Shown here one piece after another: positions 1 through 8,068 of a stretch of DNA of 14,836 nucleotides; within the stretch, counting starts at the first letter, position 1; each line of letters begins with the position of its first letter. The DNA is from Pavlovales sp. CCMP2436 (Eukaryota > Haptophyta > Pavlovophyceae > Pavlovales): NCBI GenBank assembly GCA_026770615.1, contig MU631517.1:150439-165274 (forward strand), in the 5' to 3' direction. Made by a program: the position numbers and the translations under genes. The notes beneath the pieces were generated by a model. That model was not told where the DNA came from and ran no database searches. It saw only the letters and a list, made by a program, of their open reading frames with translations.

Positions 1-51
1 AAGTCAGACAAGCCACTCTACAGTCTCCAGAAAAAAAAAGAAAAAAAAAAC

Positions 52-1428
52 CTGCAGCCAGCCTGGTGCGAGCGAGTGACCGCCCACACGCGGCGTCGGT
101 TTCAAAGTGGGCGGCAGAGGCTTCACGGCGGGGGCGAAGCGTGCGTAGGCGTCAGGCTCGTCGACGTGGAGGTCTTGCAACAAGGCCTCGAGCTCCTCCT
201 GCAACACCTGCTCGGCAAATAGATATTAACAAATAATTAATTAATTAATTATAAAGCAGAGCAGTGGGATTCCATGGCCCAGTAGTGCACGCGTGCAATC
301 GAATGGTGGGAATCAGGACTACGTGTGCGAGCGGGCTATGGGGCAGAGCTGCCGCACCTGCCGCGAAACGCGAGCCGCCTCCGAGACTCCCGCCCCCTTC
401 GCGCCCGCTGAGTGTGTCTGCGCGTCCAGCCGAGACGCTTCCGCCTGCAGCCGGTGCAGCCTGCGCAGCTGCGCGCGGAAAAAGGCGTCCAAGTGCGCGT
501 CACGCCCCGCCTCCGCGCTCAACTGCCCCTGCAGCTCCGCCAGCTGAGCGCGCAGCAGCGGCATGCCCGAGCCACCGCCGCCCTCGCCGCCCCTGGCGCG
601 CGCGCTGCGCGCGTCGAGTAGCCTCGCCGTGAGCGCGAACGCGTGGTGGCGGGCGTGCTGCTCGCGCCGCTTGAGATCGTCCGCGCGAGCGTCGAGCGGC
701 TTGCTCACCGAGTCGTCCCAGCCGCGCCTGCCCCCGCCGGAGCGGAGAGCGCCCGTCGTGCGGTAGGCGGGGGATGAGGTGCGGTAGGTGAGGGTCTGCC
801 GCACCAGCCGCATCTTGCCGCCGTCCGCGCGCCTGGCCGGCGACAACGCGCCCTCGTGGCAGTCGGGCGTGAGCTCCTCGCCGTACATCGCGTCCCCTGC
901 CGAGCCGTACCCGGCCTCGTACCCGGCCTCGTCGTGCGCGCGCGCTTGCCGCCCCGCCGAGCCCGCCCTTGGCCCGAAGCCCCCCCGCCCCCCGCCAGGA
1001 GGCCGGGCGTCCGGCAGTTCGTCGTCGAAGCCGAAGGACAGGCGGTCGCTCTGGAGTGCCGATATGAGCTCGTCCACGTGCGCCGAGATGTCGTCGTCAT
1101 CAGGCGCGTCGGCGCGCAGCGGCCGGTGCGGCTGGTCGCGTGCGGGCTGGTGCCAGGCCTGGTAGGCCGACGGCTCGAGCACGATGGCGCCGGGCGGCGC
1201 GAAGCGGTCGCTCTCCGAGTACTGCCCACCTCCCCGTGGCGGCGGCGGCGGGAAGAGGTCGAGCTGCTCGCCGTGCCCACCGCCGCCGCCGTGGCCTCCG
1301 TAGCCAGGGGCGCCCGCGGTGAAGCCGAGGCCGCCGCCGCGCTGCTCGTGTTCGACAAACCAGTCATCAAAGCCAGAGCCCGGCCCTGCACGGAGCTGGA
1401 CCACCTCGAGGAGCTCGACGCCGCTCAT
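52..1428 (-). CDS. Unrecognised low-complexity/coiled-coil protein, 5' part (two exons seen, 3' end outside window)
   Basis: I do not recognise a family. Exon 1 (1428 down to 358) encodes 357 residues and exon 2 (207 down to 52) encodes 52 more. The join is seen directly: exon 1 ends CAG|GTGCGG, the intron ends GCCGAGCAG, and both are phase 0, so ...VSRQ runs into VLQEELEALL and continues one helix. Residues 1-100 are Gly/Pro-rich (GGGGGHGEQ, LFPPPPPRGGG). About residues 105-130 are acidic and helical (DDDDISAHVDELISALQ). The middle is Gly/Arg/Ala-rich with a tandem EAGYEAGYG. Residues from about 240 onward are Leu/Arg/Glu/Gln-rich with heptad-like spacing, so a coiled coil is likely. Exon 2 ends CAG|GT followed by a T-run, which looks like another donor, so the gene continues off the left edge. 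The ATG at 1428 is the first in frame and faces the NAP1 start across a 312-bp gap. A cytoskeletal or scaffold role is only a guess. Confidence 0.7.
208..357 (-). other. Intron 1 of the left-hand coiled-coil gene
   Basis: This is a 150-nt GT-AG intron (donor CAG|GTGCGG, acceptor GCCGAGCAG) in phase 0. It carries an AT-rich block near its 3' end (TTAATTAATTAATT on the plus strand, about 236-252), in contrast to the very GC-rich exon. Reading through it gives a stop 14 codons past the donor. Splicing instead restores a continuous coiled coil, which supports the intron. Confidence 0.7.
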
Positions 1429-1740
1429 GGCGGGGCTCCTGTCTCCCTCTGAAGCCGCTGCGCAAGCCGCTTTTGAGCGCGAAGCTGGTGCAAAGCGAAT
1501 TTTTAAAAATCAACGGGTAAACTAAACTTGCTCTAGTAGTCCTTCGGGCGGCAGCGAGCAAGGACATTACGCCCGGAGCAAGGACATTGCGCCCGGGACA
1601 CCTCTCACGCGCTGACTCCTCCAGCTTGTCCCTCTCGCGTTGGAATGTCGTGGGCTCCTGCAACATTTAAAAATGTTTTAAGCCCGCTCCGGCGTTCGCT
1701 GTGAATCCTTTGCCGGCCACGCGCCAGGACACCGTCCGAG
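1429..1740. promoter_or_regulatory. Divergent promoter region between the coiled-coil gene and NAP1
   Basis: The two start codons point away from each other and are 312 bp apart, so both promoters and 5' UTRs must lie here. Two AT-rich palindromic boxes stand out against GC-rich DNA. ATTTTTAAAAAT at 1499-1510 lies about 71 bp upstream of the minus-strand ATG. AACATTTAAAAATGTT at 1662-1677 lies about 64 bp upstream of the NAP1 ATG. Their mirrored placement suggests a core promoter element for each gene (inference). A 20-bp tandem repeat lies between them. Confidence 0.6.
1557..1596. repeat. 20-bp tandem repeat inside the divergent promoter
   Basis: AGCAAGGACATTACGCCCGG at 1557-1576 is followed immediately by a second copy at 1577-1596 with one change (TAC to TGC). 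It lies nearly central between the two AT boxes. It could be a duplicated protein-binding site serving both genes. Confidence 0.75.
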
Positions 1741-2802
1741 ATGGAGGACATCTCCGAGACCTACTCGAAGAAGCAGCTCGTGCAGCACATGCAAGCTGTT
1801 GCAACGCCCGAGTTCCTGACCGCGCACAAGGTCTCGGGCGCCAAGTGCTACGAGAAGATGACCAAGGAGGCCATTGTCGTGATCTTCCGCGCGCTCGAGG
1901 CCGAGACCGCGGCCAAGCCGGCCGGCGCCAGCGGTGCGTCGCCCGCCGCCGGCGCGGGCGCGCAGCAGTTCAACTTTAGCATGCCGGCGGTTGGGGACGC
2001 CGCGGCGCCCTTCTCATTCAACTTCAACATGCCCGTGGGCAAGGGCGACGACGACGAGGAGGATGAGGACAGGCCAAAGGGCAAGGGCGCGCGCGGCAAG
2101 GGCAAGGGCGGCGCGAGCACGGCCGTCGTCACGCAGGGCATCAGTGCGCTCGCCGTCGGCACCGTCACGGCGGGCTCGACCGCGGACGACAACGCGCGTG
2201 TGAGGGCGCTCAAGGCGCTGCAGGTCCAGCAGGACGAGGCGAGCGATGAGTTCGAGCGCAAATGCCGCGAGCTTGAGAAGGAGCTCGATGAGAAGACGAG
2301 GCCGCTCGCCGCCAAGCGCAGGGCCATCGTGAACGGTACGGAGGCGGCCGAGGGCGCCGCCGCTGAGCCGATCGAGCACTTCTGGCTCAAGGCGATCGAG
2401 AACCACACGATGCTCGGCGGGGAGGTTCGCGCGCACGACATCCCCATTCTGCAGCACCTGGTAGACATCGAGCTGGTGAACGAGCTGGACGGTGGGCAGG
2501 AGGGCTTCAAGCTCAACTTTGAGTTCTCCGCGAACGATTACTTCACAAACACCGTGCTCACCAAGACGTACATTATGGACGAGGACGACGACGACACGCT
2601 CGAGGACGTGCGCGGCTGCGAGATCAAGTGGAAGCCGGGCAAGGACGTCACCGTGCGCACCGTGACGAAGAAGCAGAAGAAGAAGGGCAAGGAGCGCGTC
2701 GTTACCATCGACGAACCGGTCGACTCCTTCTTCTCCTTCTTCTCGCCGCCCTCCGTACCCGAGGAGGTGCCTTTTTTTTCTTTTTAAATATAATTATATA
2801 TG

Positions 2803-2833
<31 letters not shown>

Positions 2834-4849
2834 ATATAATAGTTCTTTTAACTGTCTCCCGACTTGCAGCCCGAAGGCGCTCAATATATTATGCTCATTT
2901 ATTCCGTGTGTGTGTGTGCGTGTGTGTCCCGCTGTCCTTTTGCTTAGCCAACATGCACTCTTTGGTCGTCCCGCTGTCTACTTCCCACTGTCTATCCCAC
3001 TGCCTACGAACAAAGTTGATCGCCTGCTGTTTCTACGCGCCAGAGTCCGTCTTTTCTTTCTTCTTTTCTCTTTCAGTCTGCCATCTGCTGTCCCCAAACT
3101 GCTCGGCATCTTTATTTGTCTGCTTGTTGATTAAACCAGGGCCTGCTAGCCCACTGTCTATCTCACTGTCTGCACCCCGAACTTCTGTCCGGCTTTTCTT
3201 GCCGCGGAAAAGAACCGCTCGGCCAACTGACCCTTCCCCACCCGCCTGCCACATCGATTAGTACTGTAATTTAATCAGTATTGATTCAAATCAAGCGCTA
3301 AGTTTTCTTGCTTCACTTGCTCGTATTGTAACAGGGCGCCGATATTGACGACGACGAGGCCGAGGAGTTGCAAAATGCACTCGAGCAGGACTACGCGGTG
3401 GCGTGCATCTACCGCGACAAACTCGTGCCCAACGCTGTCAACTGGTACACAGGTGAGAGCCGGTTTTTTTTTTTTTTTTATATATATAGATGGGGGAGGG
3501 GGGCTAGGTTCGGCATGTGGGGGGGGGTTCTGTGGTGTTTAAGTTTCGCTTGGTGAGGAGCGTGCCTCACCGTATACACTTGCCGATGCAGTACATCGAT
3601 TTATCCACTGCCCCTATTCTATTCTAATTTATTCCGAAAAGAGGAGCATGCGGGCATCGGCCAATAGCGGTCGCGAGGGCCTCGCTCCCTCCATCCCTCC
3701 CTCTCTCTCTCCCCCCCCCCTCCTCCACACACACACACTCTCTCCCCTATCGCTTATGCCACTCGCTCATGCCACTACCCCCCCCCACACACACTCTCCT
3801 TCAGGCGAGGCCGAGGAATCCGACGACGATGAGGACGACGAGTATGGCGGCGAGGACGACGACGAGGACGACGATGATGACGACGAGGATGACGACGACG
3901 ATATCAACTCGGAGGAGGAGGAGGAGGAGCCCGAGCCGCCGCGGCGTGGCGGTGCGTTGCGTGGCGCTTTGTGCTGGGGGGGGGGGGGGGGGGGGGATAC
4001 TATGATGACAGGCTACCTATACGCATTTACAAGCTACATTTACGCACGCAACTCTGAGGAGCCTGAGCTGCCGCGGCGTGGCGATGCGTTGCTCGGAGCT
4101 TATGAAAAAAAAATTGTCAAATTATTATTATCAACTTATTATTAGTTATTGTTCGTTATTGGTTATGAATAATAACTTACCATGATTAGTAGTTGCTAAT
4201 AGCTGAGAACTAATTACTGTGGCGGTGCGTTGCGTGGCGCTTTGTGCTGGGGGGGGGGTGGGGTGGGGGATACTATGATGACAGGCTACATATACGCATT
4301 CACAAGCTACATATACACACGCGACTCTGAGGAGCCTGAGCCGCCGCGGCGTGTTGATTATTTTTGATTATCGTCGGTAATTAAGTCGTTATTTATTAAT
4401 AAGAACTCACCATCATTAGTGGTTGCTAATAGTTGAGAATTCATAATTGCACGGTGACGGTGCGTTGCGCAGAGCGTTGCGCCAAGCTTTGCGCTAGGAG
4501 GGGGGGGCAGGAGGAGTGTGGGGCAGGGTTGGGCAGGCTGCGTGCATGCTTTTGCTGTTCAGGCTCCTCCGCTTCCAACAGCGCGCCAAGCTTTGCGCAC
4601 AGTCTGCTCTCACCGAACCTAACGAACTAACAGCCTCGTGCGTGCCCCCACTCCGGCGGCGCTCACGCCCGCTCCCACCGCGTGTGCCCTTCGTCTAACT
4701 AACGCGCGCATAACTAACTAACGCGCGCATAACTCGCAGGCAAGGGTGGGAAGCCGGCGGCGAAGCCGACGCCCAAGCCGGCAACCAAGGCGGCGCCGCT
4801 GGCGCTGGCCGCCGCGGGCGCCCCCGCCGCCGACTGCAAGCAGCAGTGA
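1741..4849 (+). CDS. NAP1: Nucleosome assembly protein 1 (NAP1 family histone chaperone), four exons
   Basis: Exons at 1741-2766, 3335-3452, 3805-3951 and 4740-4849 give 466 residues plus stop, with phases 0, 1 and 1 matching at every join. NAP1 proteins bind H2A-H2B (and H3-H4), shuttle between cytoplasm and nucleus, and assist nucleosome assembly. Visible hallmarks: a long dimerisation helix at about 150-195 (KALQVQQDEASDEFERKCRE), HFWLKAIENH at about 213, NDYFTNTVLTKTY at about 265-277, the basic patch KKQKKKGKER at about 309-318, SFFSFFSPP at about 329-337, a long Asp/Glu tail at about 382-427, and a Lys/Pro/Ala C-terminus ending CKQQ. That end matches the conserved CaaX (farnesylation) box of plant and animal NAP1, which supports both the last exon and the stop. 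The N-terminal 100 residues are less typical: a helical segment, then two FNFxMP motifs (about 76-81 and 94-99) and an acidic patch. Family call is firm; exact exon edges await transcripts. Confidence 0.95.
2786..2840. repeat. TA/TATATG microsatellite in NAP1 intron 1
   Basis: An AT-rich stretch of TATATG units that turns into a pure TA run. A GT/GC-dinucleotide run follows at about 2907-2927. Confidence 0.9.
2926..3180. repeat. Degenerate CCCACTGTCTAT minisatellite in NAP1 intron 1
   Basis: The motif CCCACTGTCTAT and variants (CCCGCTGTCTAC, CCCACTGCCTAC, CTCACTGTCTGC, CCCGCTGTCC) recur in two clusters, about 2926-3005 and 3080-3180, all in the same orientation. The units are imperfect, so this is an old minisatellite. 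Confidence 0.6.
3453..3804 (+). other. NAP1 intron 2
   Basis: A 352-nt intron: donor ACAG|GTGAGA, acceptor CTCTCCTTCAG|GC, phase 1. A T14 run and TATATA follow the donor. The 3' half is C/T-rich with (CA)n and (CT)n runs leading into the acceptor. The spliced protein reads WYTGEAEESDDDEDD, as expected at the start of a NAP1 acidic tail. Confidence 0.85.
3906..4452 (+). repeat. Tandem duplication carrying the tail of NAP1 exon 3
   Basis: The end of exon 3 (coding NSEE...PEPPRRG) and the first ~100 nt of intron 3 recur. The exon-tail segment is at about 3906-3951, 4049-4090 and 4321-4353. The intron segment (GTGCGTTGCGTGGCGC, a G-run, ACTATGATGACAGGCTAC) is at about 3952-4048 and 4224-4320. 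An AT-rich partner (CATNATTAGTNGTTGCTAATAG) follows at about 4120-4219 and 4355-4452. A more degenerate start of a further copy is at about 4453. In the later copies the donor GT is mutated or the context lost, and no acceptor precedes them, so they look like dead exon copies. Confidence 0.8.
3952..4739 (+). other. NAP1 intron 3
   Basis: A 788-nt intron: donor GGCG|GTGCGT, acceptor AACTCGCAG|GC, phase 1. It holds the tandem duplication, a 21-base G run (3976-3996) and, close to the acceptor, a duplicated ACTAAC segment that could serve as branch site. The last exon joined here gives the expected NAP1 C-terminus. Confidence 0.85.
4694..4735 (+). promoter_or_regulatory. Duplicated candidate branch-site segment of NAP1 intron 3
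   Basis: TAACTAACGCGCGCA occurs at about 4696-4710 and again at about 4715-4729, just upstream of the CAG acceptor at 4737-4739. ACTAAC resembles the U2-type branch consensus. The branch role is inferred from position and motif. Confidence 0.45.
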
Positions 4850-5230
4850 GTACGCCGCGCTCCAGGGCACAGGCGGCACGCGCTTCGATCGATGCGAGCT
4901 CACAGTTTTAAAGGCTCGGCTGAGAAGCGTATATATTTAGTTTATATATATCACCGGGCGCGAATTCGGGGTCCGCGCAGCTCTCGTCCCGAGCTGGCGG
5001 ACAACCGCGAGCCTCGCGGTGGCTGTTCCACTCCTGCGCGGGCTCGCGGTCTGCGTCGCGGCACAGGAGTTCCCGGCACGCGAAATCGACGGCGCGGGAC
5101 TATATAGCTTGTCTTACACCGCGGTAGTATTATAAAATATATGAATGAAAGGGGGTTCTGGCTGGCATTGATTTACGCTGATATTTAGATTACTCAAGTC
5201 TGTGATTGCAAACACCACCCGTTTAAACAT
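4850..5230. other. NAP1 3' flank: GC-rich hairpins, no gene
   Basis: I see no coding signal. The stop TGA is followed by GTACG, and a good donor-like GTGAGT overlaps the stop (4845-4850). An AT patch at about 4929-4952 precedes two adjacent GC-rich hairpins. The stretch becomes AT-rich from 5100 (TATATAG, TATTATAAAATATATG). Part of it is presumably the 3' UTR. Confidence 0.6.
4971..5020. other. Two adjacent GC-rich hairpins downstream of NAP1
   Basis: At 4971-5002 GTCCGC pairs with GCGGAC, and inside it AGCTC pairs with GAGCT. At 5004-5020 ACCGCGA pairs with TCGCGGT around a GCC loop. They start about 120 nt after the NAP1 stop and could be a 3' UTR or 3'-end processing structure. Confidence 0.5.
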
Positions 5231-5900
5231 GCATGATGCTGAGCAAGCTTATAATAGGAATAACCAATAGGGAAATTCAAGAATCAAGCTGGCGTTGCAT
5301 TATTCAACAGGAGAAGGTGTTCCCTCATAGAGTCACAGGCACAGGCTTGATCGACGTCATACTGTACATCAGTCTAAGCAGCAGGGATGGTAGTCTAAGT
5401 CAGGTAGAGGTGAAGTTGGTGTCGATTGACGAAGTCGTAGCAGATGCCACAGGCTCCCCTCCCCCCCCTACCACCACCATTACCACACACACAACGCTCA
5501 CATGCGTGTGCCTTGTCCACCGCAGCGCCCGCCACGGCCGTGTCGTTTTGTTGGTTACATCTGCGCATCGCGCGAAGCGTCCATGTTTAACAGCTATAGA
5601 AAGCTAAATAGAAGAAGACCAACATAGTGCAGTGGAGAGACTCATCGCAGCTAGCATTGGAAGGTATGGGTGTAACATCTGTTGAACCATGCTGAGCCGC
5701 TAATAGATATTACGATCGCGGCACGCGGCCATGCGCAGCTGCTGCTCGCGCGCTTGAGCGCGCTGGCCCCGATCGCTGCCCAGCTTGGGAACACGACAAA
5801 CAGCAACCAGCAGATCATCTCCCTAAACGCCCTTGCCCGGGCACACTACCGGAGATCCATCGGCACGCGCGGTGGCGCCCAAGCCAGCGCAGCCGACTAA
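5231..5900. other. Non-coding stretch with two weak ORFs
   Basis: Two plus-strand ORFs lie here: 5233-5607 (124 aa) and 5682-5900 (72 aa, including LLARLSALAPIAAQLG). Neither resembles a known family to me. The first includes a short piece of the dispersed repeat (ATCAAGCTGGCG at 5284-5295) and a P/T-rich microsatellite. The second ends just before a full repeat copy. The first has mixed codon use and neither shows splice structure, so I do not call them genes. Confidence 0.35.
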
Positions 5901-5995
5901 GGCACGCAGCAGGCAATGGGCGACGCAGCGCTCAGACCAGCACAACATTCAGAACAGTCAGACGCCAGCTTGAATCCCTATCAGTAATATATATA
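5901..5995 (-). repeat. Dispersed repeat, inverted copy
   Basis: Read on the minus strand this starts ATATTACTGATAGGGATTCA, then AAGCTGGCG, and ends with 28 bp (5906-5933) that recur exactly on the plus strand at 11309-11336. The spacing between the two conserved parts is also kept, so both are copies of one element of about 95 bp or more. No coding potential. Confidence 0.75.
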
Positions 5996-6790
5996 TAAGG
6001 CCAATATATAAGGCCAGTGCGGAGGGGTCCGACACTTTTTACCGGACCTCGTACTTAAACCCGATCCTGGATTGGGTCCGTATGTTGGCGTTTAAGGGGG
6101 GGCGCGTCGGGCGCCGTGACGAACGGGCCCATGGGCCCTTTTTGTGGGTGTTTTAAACTGGAAAACGGGGGTCGGGGCGGGGGGGGCGGGGCAGGCAGGG
6201 ACAGGGGCGCCGGGTCTTGGCAGTAAAAAACCCGCTCCGAATTTGGTCCGAGGCGGCGAATCCACACTACCTTGAAGTGGTTCTCATCGTCGATAGCTGC
6301 CCGCAAAACGCATTTAGACGGCGCTCCTTTTAAACACAGGCGGCACGCAGAGCAGAGTTTCCATATTCGGATATCTGCGAAAGAGGGCAGTTGTCAGCCT
6401 GTCCCAGAACATTAAGGGTAGTTCAGTGGCTAGGCAGTTGGAGGAGTGAACGGAGCAGCTGCAGCCACTGCCACACACCTACTTCGTTGAGTAACCAGGC
6501 ACAGGGGTTGGGGTGGGGTGTGTGTGTGTGTGGGGGGGTATCTGTAAGCTCGGAGATGGTCCTGGACTCACGTCCGGGAGACCATCTTCCGAGGCAGATG
6601 TCTTAATCAGAAATCCTTTCAAAAAAAGGATGTCCATATTCGGATCTATGCGTGTAAACCAGGGCGTGAGTTCAAGTTGGCGGGGGTCGGGGCGAGGGGC
6701 GCTCCATCTGTGACTCAGGGCGCTATTTTTTAAATAGTTAGATTAAATTCAGATAATAATCAACTGAGATCCACCAACCGGCTGGGCTCA
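5996..6790. other. Non-coding stretch with GGTCCG motifs and hairpins
   Basis: GGTCCG or its complement occurs repeatedly between about 6025 and 6255. A minus-strand ORF (6306 down to 6055, 83 aa) begins with a plausible stretch (ENHFKVVWIRRLGPNSERVF) but turns into a proline run, so it may be an exon relic. TCCATATTCGGAT is repeated at about 6359 and 6632. No full gene is visible. Confidence 0.4.
6551..6631. other. Two consecutive hairpins
   Basis: At 6554-6587 AGATGGTC pairs perfectly with GACCATCT, with an inner GGAC/GTCC stem and flanking CGG/CCG. At 6613-6631 ATCCTTT pairs with AAAGGAT. They could be a structured RNA or the remains of a foldback element. No tRNA, rRNA or snRNA signature is present. 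Confidence 0.45.
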
Positions 6791-7145
6791 GATGGCTTAC
6801 TCGTATATCGGCGCCGCATCTCAGATGGCTCCCTCCCGTCGTCGTACTTATGCGTCGACTCGTCGCTGCCGGCGAGCATGGCGCGCAATCCCTCATTCTC
6901 GCGAACAAGTGCGAGGTCGCATCAAGGGCGCGGGCCTTGTTGTGCGCGTTCCGCAATCTGCGCTCGACGTGCAGATTGCGCGCATCGCGGTGCGCGCCGC
7001 ATGTTGTCACTCGCAGTCTATGTCGTGCGCAGCAGCCACGAGTGCACCCGGGGTCGCGACTGCAGACCGCGTTCTGAACGAGGACCGCGACTTGCGGGCG
7101 AGACTTTTGATTGCCCACGCAGCTTTTGACTTGACCCGCCAGGAT
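6791..7145. other. GC-rich stretch, no gene supported
   Basis: Overlapping ORFs on both strands (about 120 aa each) are rich in Arg, Ala, Ser and Cys, as expected of chance ORFs in GC-rich DNA. CTCAGATGGCT is repeated at about 6787 and 6821. Nothing identifiable. Confidence 0.4.
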
Positions 7146-7556
7146 GGTGGGGGTTGGTGAGGATTGGAATCAACCCCCACCAAAAGTTCGCGTACTGAGA
7201 GGCCTACTGCGGACCCCTCATTTTGGTGGGGGATGAAGGATTTTCACCCAAAAGTATTTTGCGGGCGATCCCGTCCCGCTGGATATGGGGTCACAGTTGT
7301 GACTAACAGATTGAAAAAAAAAAAAAAATTAGAGAGAAATCCTTCATCCCCCACCAAAATGAGGGGTCCGCAGTAGGCCTCTCATAACGCGAACAAATGG
7401 TAGGGGCTGCAGTTTCAACCCCCACCAAACCCCACCATACCCCACCATATTTTGCTTAATAAAATATAATAATCAAACAGGCGCTTGGTGCCGCCCCCCC
7501 TGCCCGGTGTCTCGCCTATTCTGCGTCACGCCTTCTTGCGGCCAACCGCCTTCGAG
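7146..7556. mobile_element. Foldback (MITE-like) element, copy 1
   Basis: A 58-bp arm at 7186-7243 is matched by its near-perfect reverse complement at 7337-7394; the shared core reads GAGGCCTACTGCGGACCCCT. Outside the core both arms continue as GGTGGGG/CCCCACC-rich sequence. The ~93-bp loop has GATCCCGTCCCGC, the small palindrome TCACAGTTGTGA and an A-run. A tail with GGCGCTTGGTGCC and CGTCACGCCTTCTTGCG follows. No ORF suggests a transposase, so it would be non-autonomous. Confidence 0.75.
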
Positions 7557-7985
7557 GATGGTGGGGGATGATGGGGGTTGGTGGGGATTGGAATCAACCC
7601 CCACCATACGTTCGCGTACTGAAAGGCCTACTACGGACCCCTCGTTTTGGTGGGGGATGAAGGATTTTCACCAAAAAAGTATTTCGCGTGGGCGATCCCG
7701 TCCCGCCGGCTATTACACATGTCACAACTGTGACTAAGTAAGAGATGAAAAAAAACTCAAAACTTTTTCATGGAGAAATCTTTCATCTCCCACCAAAATG
7801 AGGGGTCCGCAGTAGGCCTCTCAGTACGCGAACAAATGGTGGGGGTTGCAGTTTCAACCCCCACCAACCCCCACCAACCCCCAACATTTTACTTAATAAA
7901 ATATAGTTATAATAAAACAGGCGTTGGGTGCCGCCCTCCATCGCCACTCCTGACCGGCGTCACGCCTTCTTGCGACCCACCGCCA
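7557..7985. mobile_element. Foldback (MITE-like) element, copy 2
   Basis: Same layout as copy 1, offset by about 424 bp (left arm) and 439 bp (right arm). Arms 7610-7667 and 7776-7833 are inverted copies of each other. The loop has GATCCCGTCCCGC and TCACAACTGTGA. The right side ends ACTTAATAAAATATA and then GGCGTTGGGTGCC (7920-7932), followed by the tail CGTCACGCCTTCTTGCG. Confidence 0.75.
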
Positions 7986-8068
7986 GAACGTCACGCCGGA
8001 CAGGAGGGGGCGGTTTTATTATTATACTGGCGACGAACCGGGGGGGGGGAGGGGGGCACCCAACGCCT
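7920..8068. repeat. 13-bp perfect inverted repeat between foldback copies 2 and 3
   Basis: GGCGTTGGGTGCC at 7920-7932 and its exact complement GGCACCCAACGCC at 8056-8068 face each other across about 120 bp. Each is flanked on the outside by ACTTAAT/ATTAAGT, so the symmetry extends well beyond 13 bp. These are the likely terminal inverted repeats of the family. Confidence 0.75.

Larger units (their letters stand above)
2767..3334 (+). other. NAP1 intron 1
   Basis: A 568-nt intron with donor GAG|GTGCC and acceptor TTGTAACAG|GG, in phase 0. A T-run follows the donor at once, then a TA/TATATG microsatellite, a short GT run and a pyrimidine-rich minisatellite. Open frames across it have repeat-like composition and are not genes. 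Confidence 0.85.

Noticed and set aside
264..1452. Several plus-strand ORFs (up to 198 aa) opposite the coiled-coil gene
   Set aside because: They are Arg/Ala/Pro-rich shadows of the GC-rich minus-strand exon.
1848..2516. A 222-aa minus-strand ORF opposite NAP1
   Set aside because: It is Ser/Leu-rich antisense of a clear NAP1 exon.
2628..3261. Plus-strand ORFs of 168 and 153 aa
   Set aside because: They run through NAP1 intron 1; the content is translated TA and CTGTCT repeats.
3648..4145. A 165-aa ORF containing the acidic tail
   Set aside because: Only 3805-3951 is exon; the rest is intron read-through including repeats and a G-run.
4165..4185. ATAACTTACCATG, similar to the 5' end of U1 snRNA
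   Set aside because: It is part of the AT-rich repeat unit in intron 3, with no Sm site or stem structure.
6412..6445. A tRNA-like box A (TAGTTCAGTGG), possibly a SINE
   Set aside because: No box B (GGTTCGA-type) follows at the right spacing and no cloverleaf can be drawn.
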